The notes below the pieces were generated by a model. It had not been told where the DNA came from. It searched no databases and saw nothing but the letters and a program-made list of their open reading frames with translations. A stretch of 64,000 nucleotides of DNA from Streptomyces sp. NBC_01216 (lineage in GTDB: Bacteria > Actinomycetota > Actinomycetes > Streptomycetales > Streptomycetaceae): NCBI RefSeq assembly GCF_035994945.1, contig NZ_CP108677.1, forward strand, positions 5,766,001 to 5,830,000, read 5' to 3'. Positions within the stretch are counted from its first letter, which is position 1; the number at the start of each line of letters is the position of its first letter. Of this stretch, positions 35,868 through 45,917 are shown one piece after another. Position numbers and translations under genes: made by a program.

Positions 35868-36857
35868 ATGCTGCTCGACACGTACGGCCGCGTGGCCACC
35901 GACCTGCGCGTCTCACTCACCGACCGGTGCAATCTCCGGTGTACGTACTGCATGCCCGAAGAGGGCCTGCAGTGGCTGGCCAAGCCCGATCTGCTCACGG
36001 ACGACGAGATCGTCCGGCTGGTCCGCATCGCGGTCACCGCACTCGGCGTCACCGAGGTCCGCTTCACCGGGGGCGAGCCTCTGCTCCGACCCGGACTGGT
36101 GGGCATCGTCGAGCGCTGCGCGGCGTTGGAGCCCCGCCCCCGGATGTCACTGACGACCAACGGCATCGGACTCAAGCGGACCGCGAGCGCGCTGAAGACC
36201 GCCGGCCTGGACCGCGTCAACGTCTCCCTCGACACCCTGCGGCCCGAGGTCTTCAAGACCCTCACCCGGCGCGACCGCCACCACGACGTCCTGGACGGCA
36301 TGGCCGCCGCCCGCGCGGCGGGCCTCACCCCCGTCAAGGTCAACGCGGTCCTGATGCCCGGACTCAACGAGGACGAGGCCCCCGACCTGCTGGCCTGGGC
36401 CGTGGACCACGCCTACGAACTGCGCTTCATCGAGCAGATGCCCTTGGACGCCCAGCACGGCTGGAAGCGCGAGGGCATGATCACCGCCCAGGACATCCTG
36501 GAGTCGCTGCGCACCCGCTTCGAGCTCACCCCCGAGGGCGGCGAGGAGCGCGGCTCCGCCCCCGCCGAGCGCTGGGTGGTCGACGGCGGACCGCACACCG
36601 TCGGCGTCATCGCCTCCGTCACCCGCCCGTTCTGCCGGGCCTGCGACCGGACCCGGCTCACCGCCGACGGCCAGGTGCGCACCTGCCTGTTCGCCACCGA
36701 GGAGACCGACCTGCGCGCCGCGCTGCGCTCCGGGGCACCGGACGAGGAGATCGCCGGGATCTGGAAGACCGCGATGTGGGGCAAGAAGGCCGGTTCGGGT
36801 CTGGACGACCCGAGCTTCCTCCAGCCGGAGCGCCCGATGTCAGCGATCGGCGGCTGA
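35868..36857 (+). CDS. moaA: GTP 3',8-cyclase (molybdopterin biosynthesis protein A)
   Basis: 329 residues, the full MoaA length. The radical-SAM cluster is Cys21, Cys25 and Cys28 (CNLRCTYC). The C-terminal second cluster is in RPFCRACDRTRLTADGQVRTCLF, and the protein ends with the double glycine (SAIGG) required for activity. RFTGGEPLLRPGL is the SAM-binding GGE motif. It converts GTP to 3',8-cH2GTP, the first step to the molybdenum cofactor. The gene stands alone, away from other moa genes, and its 3' end overlaps the convergent gene at 36840 by 18 bases. Ribosome site GGGGAGGAGG. Confidence 0.96.
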   Translation: MLLDTYGRVATDLRVSLTDRCNLRCTYCMPEEGLQWLAKPDLLTDDEIVRLVRIAVTALGVTEVRFTGGEPLLRPGLVGIVERCAALEPRPRMSLTTNGIGLKRTASALKTAGLDRVNVSLDTLRPEVFKTLTRRDRHHDVLDGMAAARAAGLTPVKVNAVLMPGLNEDEAPDLLAWAVDHAYELRFIEQMPLDAQHGWKREGMITAQDILESLRTRFELTPEGGEERGSAPAERWVVDGGPHTVGVIASVTRPFCRACDRTRLTADGQVRTCLFATEETDLRAALRSGAPDEEIAGIWKTAMWGKKAGSGLDDPSFLQPERPMSAIGG

Positions 36858-37058
36858 CTCCCACTCCGCCAGGGGCACGACGTCCTTGAGGAACCCCCGG
36901 ACGCCCAGGAACTGTGACAGGTGCTCCCGGTGCTCCTCGCACGCGAGCCAGGTCTTGCGGCGCTCGGGCGTGTGCAGCTTCGGGTTGTTCCAGGCCAGGA
37001 CCCAGACCGCGTCGGCGCGGCAGCCCTTGGCGGAACAGATCGGGGACTCTTCACTCAC
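36840..37058 (-). CDS. Small conserved protein with Cys/His metal-site pattern
   Basis: 72 residues beginning VSEESPICSAKGCRADAVWVLAWNNPKLHTPERRKTW. One CxxxxC pair (CSAKGC), a histidine (LHTPERRK) and a CEEHREHL pair could form one zinc site. Similar short proteins in Streptomyces are sometimes labelled 'acetone carboxylase', a name not supported by this sequence. The GTG at 37058 is chosen because conservation as I recall begins at SEES; a GTG four codons upstream is possible. The last 18 bases overlap moaA on the other strand. Confidence 0.75.
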   Translation of the reverse strand: MSEESPICSAKGCRADAVWVLAWNNPKLHTPERRKTWLACEEHREHLSQFLGVRGFLKDVVPLAEWESAADR

Positions 37059-37283
37059 CGGATTGATCACCGGGACATTGTCCAACAATGGCGATGCCGG
37101 GCAGCCACGGGGGGAGCTGCCCGGCATCGGTCCGTCGCTCCGACGGGGGATGCGGAGCGCGTAGGAAGTATGTCACGGGGAATGGGGTGTGGTGCACCGG
37201 AACTTCATGATTGATCTGAGCTTTTCCTGAGCTTTTCGACCCCGTTGATGATCACTCTGTCCGTGCGCGGGACCGTGCCGAGG

Positions 37284-37676
37284 TCATTCCGAGGGGTCCG
37301 ACCCGGCTTCCGTTCCGGCTTCCGTGCGTGTTTCCGTTCCCGGACCACCACCGTCCTCCGCCGCGTCGTCCCGCTCGTCCCCGCCGCGCAGCATCGGGCG
37401 TGCCGGAGGCGGTACGAACGTGGAGGGGAGGGACGGCGCGTTCTCCCGCCCCGCGTTGGCGATGACCACCGCCACGTACGGGAGCAGCAGGCCCAGGGCC
37501 AGTGCCACGAACGCCACGTGGCGCTCGACGTTCCACAGGACGGCCGCCGCGATGACGGCCAGCGTCCGCACGGTCATCGAGATCACGTACCGACGCTGCC
37601 GGCCGCGCACGTCGTCACTGAGACCCTGCCGGGCTCCCGTGATCCGGAAGACCTCGCTCGTGCTTTGCTTCCGCAT
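37284..37676 (-). CDS. DUF3099-family small membrane protein
   Basis: 130 residues. The DUF3099 core is VFRITGARQGLSDDVRGRQRRYVISMTVRTLAVIAAAVLW, followed by a second hydrophobic segment (VAFVALALGLLLPYVAVVIANAGR). Two membrane helices and a long charged C-terminal tail are present. The family is common in Actinobacteria and has no known function. Transcribed alone, divergent from the GlsB-like gene. Confidence 0.87.
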   Translation of the reverse strand: MRKQSTSEVFRITGARQGLSDDVRGRQRRYVISMTVRTLAVIAAAVLWNVERHVAFVALALGLLLPYVAVVIANAGRENAPSLPSTFVPPPARPMLRGGDERDDAAEDGGGPGTETRTEAGTEAGSDPSE

Positions 37677-37857
37677 CACCCACCACCACCAGGCGTCACT
37701 GCCGGACCCTCCCTGGTCCGGACCTCCTTCCACGGTACGCCCGACGCCCGAGCCGGAAGAGACCGGGTCACGTATGGAGCCGTCCGACATGCGCCGTATG
37801 GCGGACGGACCGAGACTGGGCCCGCATGCGCAGATCGCGCCGCACGAGGAGGCGACC

Positions 37858-38133
37858 ATGGGTTGGCTGTGGGCAATCATCGTGGGATTCGTGCTCGGCC
37901 TGATCGCGAAAGCGATCCTTCCGGGCAAACAACAGATCCCGCTGTGGCTGACGACCGTATTCGGAATTCTCGGCAGTGTGCTCGGAAATGCCGTCGCGAC
38001 CTGGATCGGGGTCAACGACACCAAGGGCATCGACTGGACACGTCACCTGCTCCAGATCATCGGCGCGGTCGTGGTGGTCGGCGTGGGCGACATGCTGTGG
38101 GCCTCACTCAAGGGCGGCAGGCAACGGGCGTGA
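37858..38133 (+). CDS. GlsB/YeaQ/YmgE-family stress-response membrane protein
   Basis: 91 residues with three membrane helices: MGWLWAIIVGFVLGLIAKAILPG, LTTVFGILGSVLGNAVATWIG and HLLQIIGAVVVVGVGDMLW. This matches the transglycosylase-associated YeaQ/GlsB family, often induced by stress. The glycine-rich helix-packing pattern is clear. The ATG at 37858 has a GAGGAGG site. It ends at a double hairpin shared with the convergent tyrS. Confidence 0.88.
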   Translation: MGWLWAIIVGFVLGLIAKAILPGKQQIPLWLTTVFGILGSVLGNAVATWIGVNDTKGIDWTRHLLQIIGAVVVVGVGDMLWASLKGGRQRA

Positions 38134-38138
38134 CGCCT

Positions 38139-38224
38139 GTTCGCGCCGGGGGCCCGGTGCGCGCTCGCCGGCGCGCACCGGGCCCCCGGCGCGAACGGTC
38201 CCGGACCATCACCGGGTCCGGGAC
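38139..38224. terminator. Two consecutive hairpins between convergent genes glsB-like and tyrS
   Basis: The first hairpin has perfect 26-bp arms (38139-38164 and 38171-38196, loop TCGCCG). The second has 10-bp arms (38198-38207 and 38215-38224) and stops one base before the tyrS stop codon. Together they should end transcription from both sides. Confidence 0.85.
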
Positions 38225-38225
38225 G

Positions 38226-39497
38226 TCAGCCCTCGGTGCCGACCTCGATCGCCGCCAGGTTCTTCTTGCCCCGGCGCAGGACCAGCCAGCGCCCGTGCAG
38301 CAGGTCGTCCGCGGACACCTCGGCCTCCTCGGCCGTGACCTTCGCGTTGTTCACGTAGGCACCGCCCTCCTTCACCGTGCGCCGCGCGGCGGACCTGCTG
38401 GGTGCCAGACCGACCTCGGTGAACAGGTCCACGACCTGACCGAGCTCCGTCACCCGCGTGTGCGGCAGCTCGGAGAGCGCCGCCGCCAGCGTGGCCGCGT
38501 CCAGCTCCGCCAGATCGCCCTGCCCGAACAACGCCTTCGAGGCGTCGACGACGGCCGCGCACTGGCCGGCCCCGTGCACCAGCGTCGTCAGCTCCTCGGC
38601 CAGCGCCCGCTGGGCGGCCCGCGCCTGCGGGCGCTCGGCGGTCTGCCGCTCCAGCTCCTCCAGCTCCTCGCGGGTCCGGAAGGAGAGGATGCGCATGTAC
38701 GTCGAGATGTCCCGGTCGTCCACGTTCAGCCAGAACTGGTAGAAGGCGTACGGAGTGGTCATCTCCGGGTCGAGCCAGACGGCCCCGCCCTCGGTCTTGC
38801 CGAACTTCGTGCCGTCCGCCTTCACCATCAGCGGGGTCGCCAACGCGTGCACCTCCGCGCCCGGCTCCAGCCGGTGGATCAGGTCGAGGCCGGCCACCAG
38901 ATTGCCCCACTGGTCGGAGCCGCCCTGCTGGAGGGTGCAGCCGTACCGGCGGTACAGCTCCAGGAAGTCCATGCCCTGGAGCAGCTGGTAGCTGAACTCG
39001 GTGTAGCTGATCCCCTGCTCGGACTCCAGCCGCCGGGCCACCGAGTCCTTGGAGAGCATCTTGTTGACCCGGAAGTGCTTGCCGATGTCCCGCAGGAACT
39101 CGATCGCCGAGAGCCCGGCGGTCCAGTCCAGGTTGTTCACCATGACCGCGGCGTTCTCCCCCTCGAAGGAGAGGAACGGCTCGATCTGCGTGCGCAGCCG
39201 GGCCACCCAGTTCGCGACCGTCTCCGGGTCGTTCAGGGTGCGCTCCGCGGTCGGGCGCGGGTCACCGATCTGCCCGGTCGCCCCGCCGACCAGCGCCAGC
39301 GGCCGGTGACCGGCCTGCTGGAGCCGGCGAACCGTGAGCACCTGCACCAGGTGGCCGACGTGGAGGCTGGCCGCGGTCGGGTCGAAACCGCAATAGAACG
39401 TGACGGGACCGTCCGCGAGAGCCTTGCGCAAAGCGTCCTCGTCGGTGGACTGGGAGAACAGCCCCCGCCACTTCAGCTCGTCGACGATGTCCGTCAC
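38226..39497 (-). CDS. tyrS: Tyrosyl-tRNA synthetase
   Basis: 423 residues, TyrS class I synthetase. The HIGH-like motif is in [21 protein letters not shown], the KMSKS-like motif is [17 protein letters not shown], and the tyrosine pocket includes [28 protein letters not shown]. The C-terminal S4-like RNA-binding domain is [22 protein letters not shown]. The GTG at 39497 is preceded by AAGGAG. The promoter side has been changed by an IS701-like element whose left end (39542) lies 45 bases upstream of the start codon, so any longer promoter has been cut off or replaced. No T-box leader was seen in those 45 bases. Confidence 0.97.
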   Translation of the reverse strand: MTDIVDELKWRGLFSQSTDEDALRKALADGPVTFYCGFDPTAASLHVGHLVQVLTVRRLQQAGHRPLALVGGATGQIGDPRPTAERTLNDPETVANWVARLRTQIEPFLSFEGENAAVMVNNLDWTAGLSAIEFLRDIGKHFRVNKMLSKDSVARRLESEQGISYTEFSYQLLQGMDFLELYRRYGCTLQQGGSDQWGNLVAGLDLIHRLEPGAEVHALATPLMVKADGTKFGKTEGGAVWLDPEMTTPYAFYQFWLNVDDRDISTYMRILSFRTREELEELERQTAERPQARAAQRALAEELTTLVHGAGQCAAVVDASKALFGQGDLAELDAATLAAALSELPHTRVTELGQVVDLFTEVGLAPSRSAARRTVKEGGAYVNNAKVTAEEAEVSADDLLHGRWLVLRRGKKNLAAIEVGTEG

Positions 39498-39541
39498 GGT
39501 GTCCGGTCTCCTTGATCGATGGTCGTCACGCCGCCCTCAGT

Positions 39542-39576
39542 CTAGTACTCCAGTTGTAGATCGCGATCTTCATGTC
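39542..39576. repeat. Left terminal inverted repeat with CTAG target duplication
   Basis: 35 bases starting CTAGTACTCCAGTTGTAG and continuing to 39576. They are the exact reverse complement of 41580-41614. The outer CTAG (39542-39545) is likely the target-site duplication, leaving a 31-bp terminal repeat. IS701 elements duplicate 4-base YTAR sites (recalled), which CTAG fits. The transposase stop codon lies inside the repeat. Confidence 0.9.
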
Positions 39577-40883
39577 TGGGCGGCTTGTCGCTGATAGTGG
39601 CTGGCCTGGGATCGGGCCTGGTGGCGGCGTCGCCAGTGGGACCAGTCGAGCCGGTGAGCCGCGTCGTGGACGGGCCGGACGACGAGCGCGGTGAACAGGT
39701 GCTGGATCTCGTTGCAGGTGAGCGGTATCAGCCCGTCCGGCTTCGAGTGGCGGGCATGTTCGTCGGCGCGGACGACGGTGAGGAAGGCGTGGGCGAGCAT
39801 CGCGAGGGTGACCCAGCGGTGCCAGGACGTCCAGCGTCTGACCTGGTGCTCGTCCAGTCCGGCCAGGCCCTTGCCGGACTGGAAGGTCTCCTCGACCGTC
39901 CATCTGCGCCCGGCGACCCGCACCAGAGTGGACAGCGGAACCCGGATTGCCGAGTAGCAGCGGTAGAAGGCAAGTTCACGGGTGCGCCGGTTGCGGCGGA
40001 CGAGCAGCTGACGGTGGCCCGGCCGGTCGTCGGCGATGTCGGCCAGGGCCCAGTCGTAGAAGCGGTGCCCCTTGGCGCCGGCACCAGCGGAGAGTTTCTG
40101 CCAGGCCCGCTTCGGCAGCATCTTGACCAGGGCGTCGGCGCGGAGCTTGCCCGCTCGGGTGGCGATCTGGTGGTCACAGGCCACGGCGAGCACGTAGCCG
40201 GTCTCGCGTCTCTCCAGCTCGGTCCGCAGATGCGGGTTGCCTCCGTAGACCTCATCGCCCGCCACCCAGGATGCGGCAACGCCGGCATCCAGGGCGCGGC
40301 CGATCATGCGGGCGGCGAGGGCGGGTTTCGTGGTAAAGCCGACGGCGTCGGGTATCCCGGCGGCCCGGCAGCGGGCCGGGTCCTCGGTCCAGGAGCGCGG
40401 AACATACAGCTCCCGGTCGATCGCCGCGTGCCCGAGCGGGGTTGAGTAGGCGAGGTAGACGGCGACCTGGCTGTTCTCGATGCGGCCTGCGGTGCCGGTG
40501 TACTGGCGCTGCACGCCCACCGTGCCGGTGCCCTTCTTCAGGTCGCCGGTCTCGTCCACGACCAGCACCGCGTCCTCGTGGTGCAGGTACTCAACGACGA
40601 AGCCGCGGATGTCATCGCGTACCGCGTCGGCGTCCCACCTGGCCCTCGACAGCAGGTGCTGCAGACCGTACGGGGCCGCGTCCCCAGCATGCTCGGCGAG
40701 CGTCCAGCAGTTCTTGCGCGGCAGGCCCGACAACAACCCGAGCACGAACGCCCGTGCCCGGCGCCGGGGTTCCACCCGGACGAACCGTCCCGCAATACGG
40801 CCCATCAGGGCCTCGAACGCCTCCTGCCAACGGGCAGGATCTATACTGTGACCCGCGGCCACCGTCTGATCTTCTGTCTTCAC
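39570..40883 (-). CDS. IS701-family DDE transposase
   Basis: 437 residues, full-length for the family. DDE residues are plausible at VLVVDETGDLKKGTGTVGVQRQYTG (first Asp), SWVAGDEVYGGNPHLR (second Asp) and RRWTVEETFQSGKGLAGLDEHQVR (Glu), the last being the IS4/IS701-type YREK-like block. The frame is intact, so it may be active. The GTG start lies 10 bases after the stop of the passenger gene, suggesting co-expression. The coding sequence runs into the terminal repeat. Confidence 0.93.
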   Translation of the reverse strand: MKTEDQTVAAGHSIDPARWQEAFEALMGRIAGRFVRVEPRRRARAFVLGLLSGLPRKNCWTLAEHAGDAAPYGLQHLLSRARWDADAVRDDIRGFVVEYLHHEDAVLVVDETGDLKKGTGTVGVQRQYTGTAGRIENSQVAVYLAYSTPLGHAAIDRELYVPRSWTEDPARCRAAGIPDAVGFTTKPALAARMIGRALDAGVAASWVAGDEVYGGNPHLRTELERRETGYVLAVACDHQIATRAGKLRADALVKMLPKRAWQKLSAGAGAKGHRFYDWALADIADDRPGHRQLLVRRNRRTRELAFYRCYSAIRVPLSTLVRVAGRRWTVEETFQSGKGLAGLDEHQVRRWTSWHRWVTLAMLAHAFLTVVRADEHARHSKPDGLIPLTCNEIQHLFTALVVRPVHDAAHRLDWSHWRRRHQARSQASHYQRQAAQT

Positions 40884-40893
40884 ACACCGATGA

Positions 40894-41187
40894 TCACCGG
40901 TAATTGTCGAAAACGATCAAATTCGTGGGCCAGGTGGCCACGCGCGCGGCGACAAGCTCTGCCTTGTACATCGCAACAGGCCCAGACTCGTTCACGACCA
41001 TGAGCCCCGCCGGAAGGTACTTACCTCCGCTAACGACGATCACGGGCTTGCTGTCGCGGTACTCGATCGACAGTGTGCCCACGTCTTCGGGCTTGACCTC
41101 GTCAGCCGAGATCGGCGCCGGAACCGCTGTTTCAGGTGTGAGCTGAACCGGGGCCGGTCCTTTTGCGTCGGGCGTGGTCTCAGTCAT
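40894..41187 (-). CDS. Passenger gene of the IS701-like unit, 97-residue protein of unknown function
   Basis: 97 residues starting MTETTPDAKGPAPVQLTPE. A disordered Pro/Thr/Glu-rich first third is followed by a compact, probably beta-rich domain (GTLSIEYRDSKPVIVVSGGKYLPAG ... FDNYR). No family is recognised, and no signal or membrane segment is present. An AAGGAG ribosome site five bases before the ATG supports it as a real gene. Codon use differs clearly from neighbours: many codons end in A or T (AAA, GGA, GTT, CTT, AAT). That points to recent acquisition from a less GC-biased source. It is read in the same direction as the transposase and 10 bases ahead of it. Confidence 0.78.
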   Translation of the reverse strand: MTETTPDAKGPAPVQLTPETAVPAPISADEVKPEDVGTLSIEYRDSKPVIVVSGGKYLPAGLMVVNESGPVAMYKAELVAARVATWPTNLIVFDNYR

Positions 41188-41418
41188 GGCCTCTCCTTGC
41201 TTGCCGGCGCAATACCGACCCGGCCAGAGCGTCGCATCACGGAGCGGCACCAGTCCATCACTCTCGAGAAGAGGGCCGGAAGTCAGCTTGGTGGCGCGAA
41301 TTGACCCCTGTACTCGGAGGTGTACCCCCATGCCCTGTCAAAGTAGGTCAGGCCAGGCATGGTGGATGACTCATGGAGTCGAAGGCGGGTAGGGAGAAGC
41401 GCCCACAGTGGCCGGCCC
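41188..41418. other. Non-coding part of the mobile unit upstream of the passenger gene
   Basis: No convincing gene. It presumably carries the promoter for the passenger and transposase genes on the minus strand and the junction to the transposase remnant. GC content is lower than in flanking chromosomal genes. No transposon end sequence is visible here. Confidence 0.45.
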
Positions 41419-41571
41419 CACCGACCTGATCCCGCAGTCCTGCAACGAAATCCAGCGGTATTCATGACCATCATCGTCCAGTCCGTCCATGACGCGGCCC
41501 ACCGTTTCGTCTGGTCCCGCTGGCGATGCCGCCACCAGGCCAGATCTCAGGCCAGCCACTATCAATGCTAA
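41419..41571 (+). pseudogene. 3' remnant of a second IS701-family transposase
   Basis: This stretch corresponds to the last 50 or so codons of the intact transposase. DLIPQSCNEIQR matches GLIPLTCNEIQH, then after a one-base deletion SVHDAAHRFVWSRWR and RHQARSQASHYQ match PVHDAAHRLDWSHWR and RHQARSQASHYQ. About three quarters of residues agree. The frame is broken and the 5' part is gone, so it is not functional. It points toward the right terminal repeat. Confidence 0.85.
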
Positions 41572-41579
41572 GTCGACCG

Positions 41580-41614
41580 GACATGAAGATCGCGATCTAC
41601 AACTGGAGTACTAG
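41580..41614. repeat. Right terminal inverted repeat with CTAG target duplication
   Basis: Exact reverse complement of 39542-39576. The final CTAG (41611-41614) is the second target duplication and lies 6 bases from the tldE stop codon. Confidence 0.9.
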
Positions 41615-41619
41615 GCGGG

Positions 41620-43007
41620 TCATACGCCCTTGCTGACCGAGCTCATGTTGAAGTCGGGCACCCGCAGCGCGGGCATCGCCGCCCTGGTGAACCAGTCGCT
41701 CCACTCGCGCGGCAGTGTCTTCTCGGTCCGCCCCGCCTCCGAGGCCCGCGACAGCAGATCCACCGGCGACTCATTGAAGCGGAAGTTGTTCACCTCACCG
41801 ACCACCTCGCCGTCCTCGACGAGGTAGACGCCGTCCCGGGTCAGACCCGTCAGCAGCAGCGTCGCCGGGTCGACCTCGCGGATGTACCAGAGACAGGTCA
41901 GCAGCAGGCCGCGCCGGGTGGAGGCCACCATCTCCTCCAGGGACCGCTCGCCGCCGCCGTCCAGGATCAGGTTCCCGGCGGCGGGCGCCACGGGCAGGCG
42001 GCTGAGCGCCGCCGTGTGCCGGGTGGTGACCAGGTGCTCCAGGCGTCCCTCCCGCATCCAGTCGACCGGAGGCACCGGAAGGCCGTTGTCGAAGACCGAG
42101 GAGTCGTCACCCGAGGAATGCGCGACGACGAACGGCGCCGACTCCAGGCCCGGCTCGTTCGGATCACTGCGCAGGGTCAGCGGCAGCGGGGAGAGCGTCT
42201 CGCCGATCCGGGTACCGCCGCCCGGCTTGGAGAAGACGGTACGGCCCTCGACGGCGTCCCGTGCCGCCGAGGACCACAGCTGGTAGATCAGCAGATCGGC
42301 CACCGCGGTCGGCGGCAGCAGCGTCTCGTACCGCCCGGCGGGCAGGTCGACACGCCGCTCCGCCCAGCCGAGCCGCCGCGCCAGCTCGGCGTCCAGCGCG
42401 GCCGGGTCGACGTCCTTGAAGTCCCGGGTGGAACTCCCGGCCCAGGCCGAACGGGAACGGTCGGGGGACTTGGCGTTCAGCTCCAGGGTGCCGTTGGGCT
42501 GGTCGTGCCGCAGCCGCAGACCCGTCGAGGTGCCCAGGTAGGTCGAGGTCAGCTCGTGATGGGCGAAGCCGTACAGCTCGCGCCCGCCGGCCCGGGCCCG
42601 GGCGAAGGACTCGCCGAGCGCCGGCGCGAAGTCCGTGAACACGGCCGACGAGGTCTCGGCGGGCGCGTCGGTGAAGTCGGGGGAGGTGTCGATGCCCCGG
42701 ACGAGCGGCTGCGCGTCCTCGGCGGGACCGGCGGCCCGCGCGGCCTCCTCGGCAGCCCGCACCAGCGGCTCCAGGTCCTCGGCGGTCACCGCGGAACGCG
42801 AGACGACACCGGAGGCGGTGCCCTGCGCGCCGTCCACGGTGGCGACGACGGTGAGCGTCCGGCCGCGCGTGACCCCGTTGGTGGTCAGCGCGTTGCCCGC
42901 CCAGCGCAGATTCGCCGAGGACTCCTCGTCGGCGATGACGACACATCCGTCCGCGCGGGACAGCTCCAGGGCCCGCTCGACGATCTCGTGCGGCTTGCTG
43001 ACGCGGC

Positions 43008-43011
<4 letters not shown>
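41620..43011 (-). CDS. tldE: TldE/PmbA-family metalloprotease subunit
   Basis: 463 residues of the TldD/PmbA (peptidase U62) family. This copy lacks the HExxxH zinc motif and has family elements such as GFAHHELTSTYLGTSTGLRLRHDQPNGTLELNAKSPD and GRYETLLPPTAVADLLIYQLW. In E. coli, TldD and TldE form a heterodimeric protease whose active site is in TldD; it matures microcin and degrades small unstructured peptides. The ATG at 43011 overlaps the tldD stop (ATGA), so the two are made together. The IS unit ends 6 bases past its stop. Confidence 0.92.
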
Positions 43012-44531
<1,520 letters not shown>

Positions 44532-45207
44532 GGCTGATTTTCCTCCAGGCACTCACCGGATTCGCTACGGCACGCAGTGAATCACGGCCCGGGGGCACCA
44601 TGTCCGGCGATTTCCCACGACACCGGGCACGGGTCCGGCCGTTCCCCGTGACGTGCTGTCACCCGGACGAGGTCCGCGGACGAACGGGCGGGTACGGGAG
44701 TCGTTCCCCCCAACCGCCCGTGAACGGCGCGCACGGTGCGGCTTCAGCCGCGCGGGGCGTGACTCCCCGCGACTGCCGTGAACGCCGCCCACGCGGTCGG
44801 CGTGACGACGACGGACACCGGCGCCGCCCGCGGGCGCGCGACGAGGCCGGGGACACGGGCCGTGGCGTACCCGGGCGGACTGGCCGATCCCGACGGTTCG
44901 GTGGCCGAGATCCTACGGACGGAAGGAGCCGGGATCCCGGTCGCCGGGAGGTCCGGCCGCCCCCGGCTTCCCCGCCGCCGTCCGCCGCCTGGTCACCTCA
45001 GACGAGCGCCCGCGCGCCCCCGCCCCGGGGAGCCGTGACCCGCTGCCGCGGGTCGGCCGCGGCGGGCCGGGAGCCGGGACACCTCAAGCCGGTTCTGTAG
45101 GGACCCGACAGGGACCGGATTGAGGCACTGTCGGGGACCGATTCCTCGTGAGGCGGATCGGACCGATAGGTTTCCGGTATCCAGACCGCTATCGAAAGGG
45201 TGATCAG
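44532..45207. other. Long intergenic region between tldD and fabG
   Basis: 676 bases with no convincing gene. An ORF at 44778-45038 (plus) encodes an Arg/Pro-rich 86-residue sequence with no ribosome site and looks like chance coding in GC-rich DNA. Near fabG there is an inverted repeat CCCGACAG (45104-45111) and CTGTCGGG (45128-45135), which could be an operator. The region should hold the divergent promoters of tldD and fabG. Confidence 0.45.
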
Positions 45208-45912
45208 TTGAGCCGCTCGGTTCTCGTCACCGGAGGAAACCGGGGCATCGGCCTCGCCATCGCCCAGGCGTTCGTCGAGGCCGGCGACAGGGTCGCCGTG
45301 ACCTACCGGTCCGGTGAGCCGCCGGCCGGCTTCCTCGCCGTCAAGTGCGACATCACCGACGCCGAGCAGGTGGAGCGGGCGTACAAGGAGATCGAGGAGA
45401 AGCACGGTCCCGTCGAGGTGCTGGTGGCCAACGCCGGCGTCACCAAGGACCAGCTGCTGATGCGGATGTCCGAGGAGGACTTCACCGTCGTCGTCGACAC
45501 CAACCTGACCGGCACCTTCCGCGTGGTCAAGCGCGCCAACCGCGGCATGCTGCGGGCCAAGAAGGGCCGCGTCGTGCTGATCTCCTCCGTCGTCGGACTG
45601 CTCGGTTCGGCCGGGCAGGCGAACTACGCCGCCTCCAAGGCCGGCCTGGTCGGCTTCGCCCGTTCCCTCGCCCGCGAGCTCGGTTCGCGCAACATCACGT
45701 TCAACGTCGTCGCACCCGGTTTCGTCGACACCGACATGACCAAGGTGCTCACCGAGGAGCAGCGCAAGGGCATCGTGTCCCAGGTGCCGCTGGGCCGCTA
45801 CGCGCAGCCCGGGGAGATCGCCGCCACGGTGCGCTTCCTCGCCTCGGACGACGCCTCGTACATCACTGGAGCCGTCATCCCGGTTGACGGCGGATTGGGC
45901 ATGGGTCACTGA
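45208..45912 (+). CDS. fabG: 3-oxoacyl-[acyl-carrier-protein] reductase
   Basis: 234 residues. SDR motifs are all intact: VTGGNRGIGLAIAQA at the start, VANAGVTKDQLL, and the triad SSVVGLLGSAGQANYAASKAGL. FabG reduces beta-ketoacyl-ACP with NADPH in type II fatty-acid synthesis. Translation starts at the TTG at 45208 (TTGAGCCGC) with AAAGGG seven bases upstream, matching the usual length and N-terminus of Streptomyces FabG. The nearest in-frame ATG or GTG upstream would add 20 unlikely residues. Followed by fabI after 5 bases. Confidence 0.95.
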   Translation: MSRSVLVTGGNRGIGLAIAQAFVEAGDRVAVTYRSGEPPAGFLAVKCDITDAEQVERAYKEIEEKHGPVEVLVANAGVTKDQLLMRMSEEDFTVVVDTNLTGTFRVVKRANRGMLRAKKGRVVLISSVVGLLGSAGQANYAASKAGLVGFARSLARELGSRNITFNVVAPGFVDTDMTKVLTEEQRKGIVSQVPLGRYAQPGEIAATVRFLASDDASYITGAVIPVDGGLGMGH

Positions 45913-45917
45913 TCACC

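Larger units (their letters stand above)
39546..41610. mobile_element. IS701-like composite mobile unit with passenger gene
   Basis: A 2065-base unit between CTAG duplications. It has one intact transposase (minus strand), a 97-residue passenger gene, and on the far side a decayed 3' remnant of a second, related transposase pointing the other way. Both outer ends are therefore the transposase-3' type of end and are identical over 31-35 bases, while no inner copy of the end is seen upstream of the intact transposase. Typical IS701 elements are about 1.4-1.5 kb, so this one is longer because of the passenger. It sits in the intergenic space between tyrS and tldE without breaking either. Confidence 0.85.

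Noticed and set aside
39498..39541. Possible T-box leader for tyrS
   Set aside because: Only 45 native bases remain before the insertion, too short for a T-box, and no core T-box sequence is present.
44778..45038. 86-codon ORF between tldD and fabG
   Set aside because: No ribosome site, Arg/Pro-rich, no recognisable fold; treated as chance coding.
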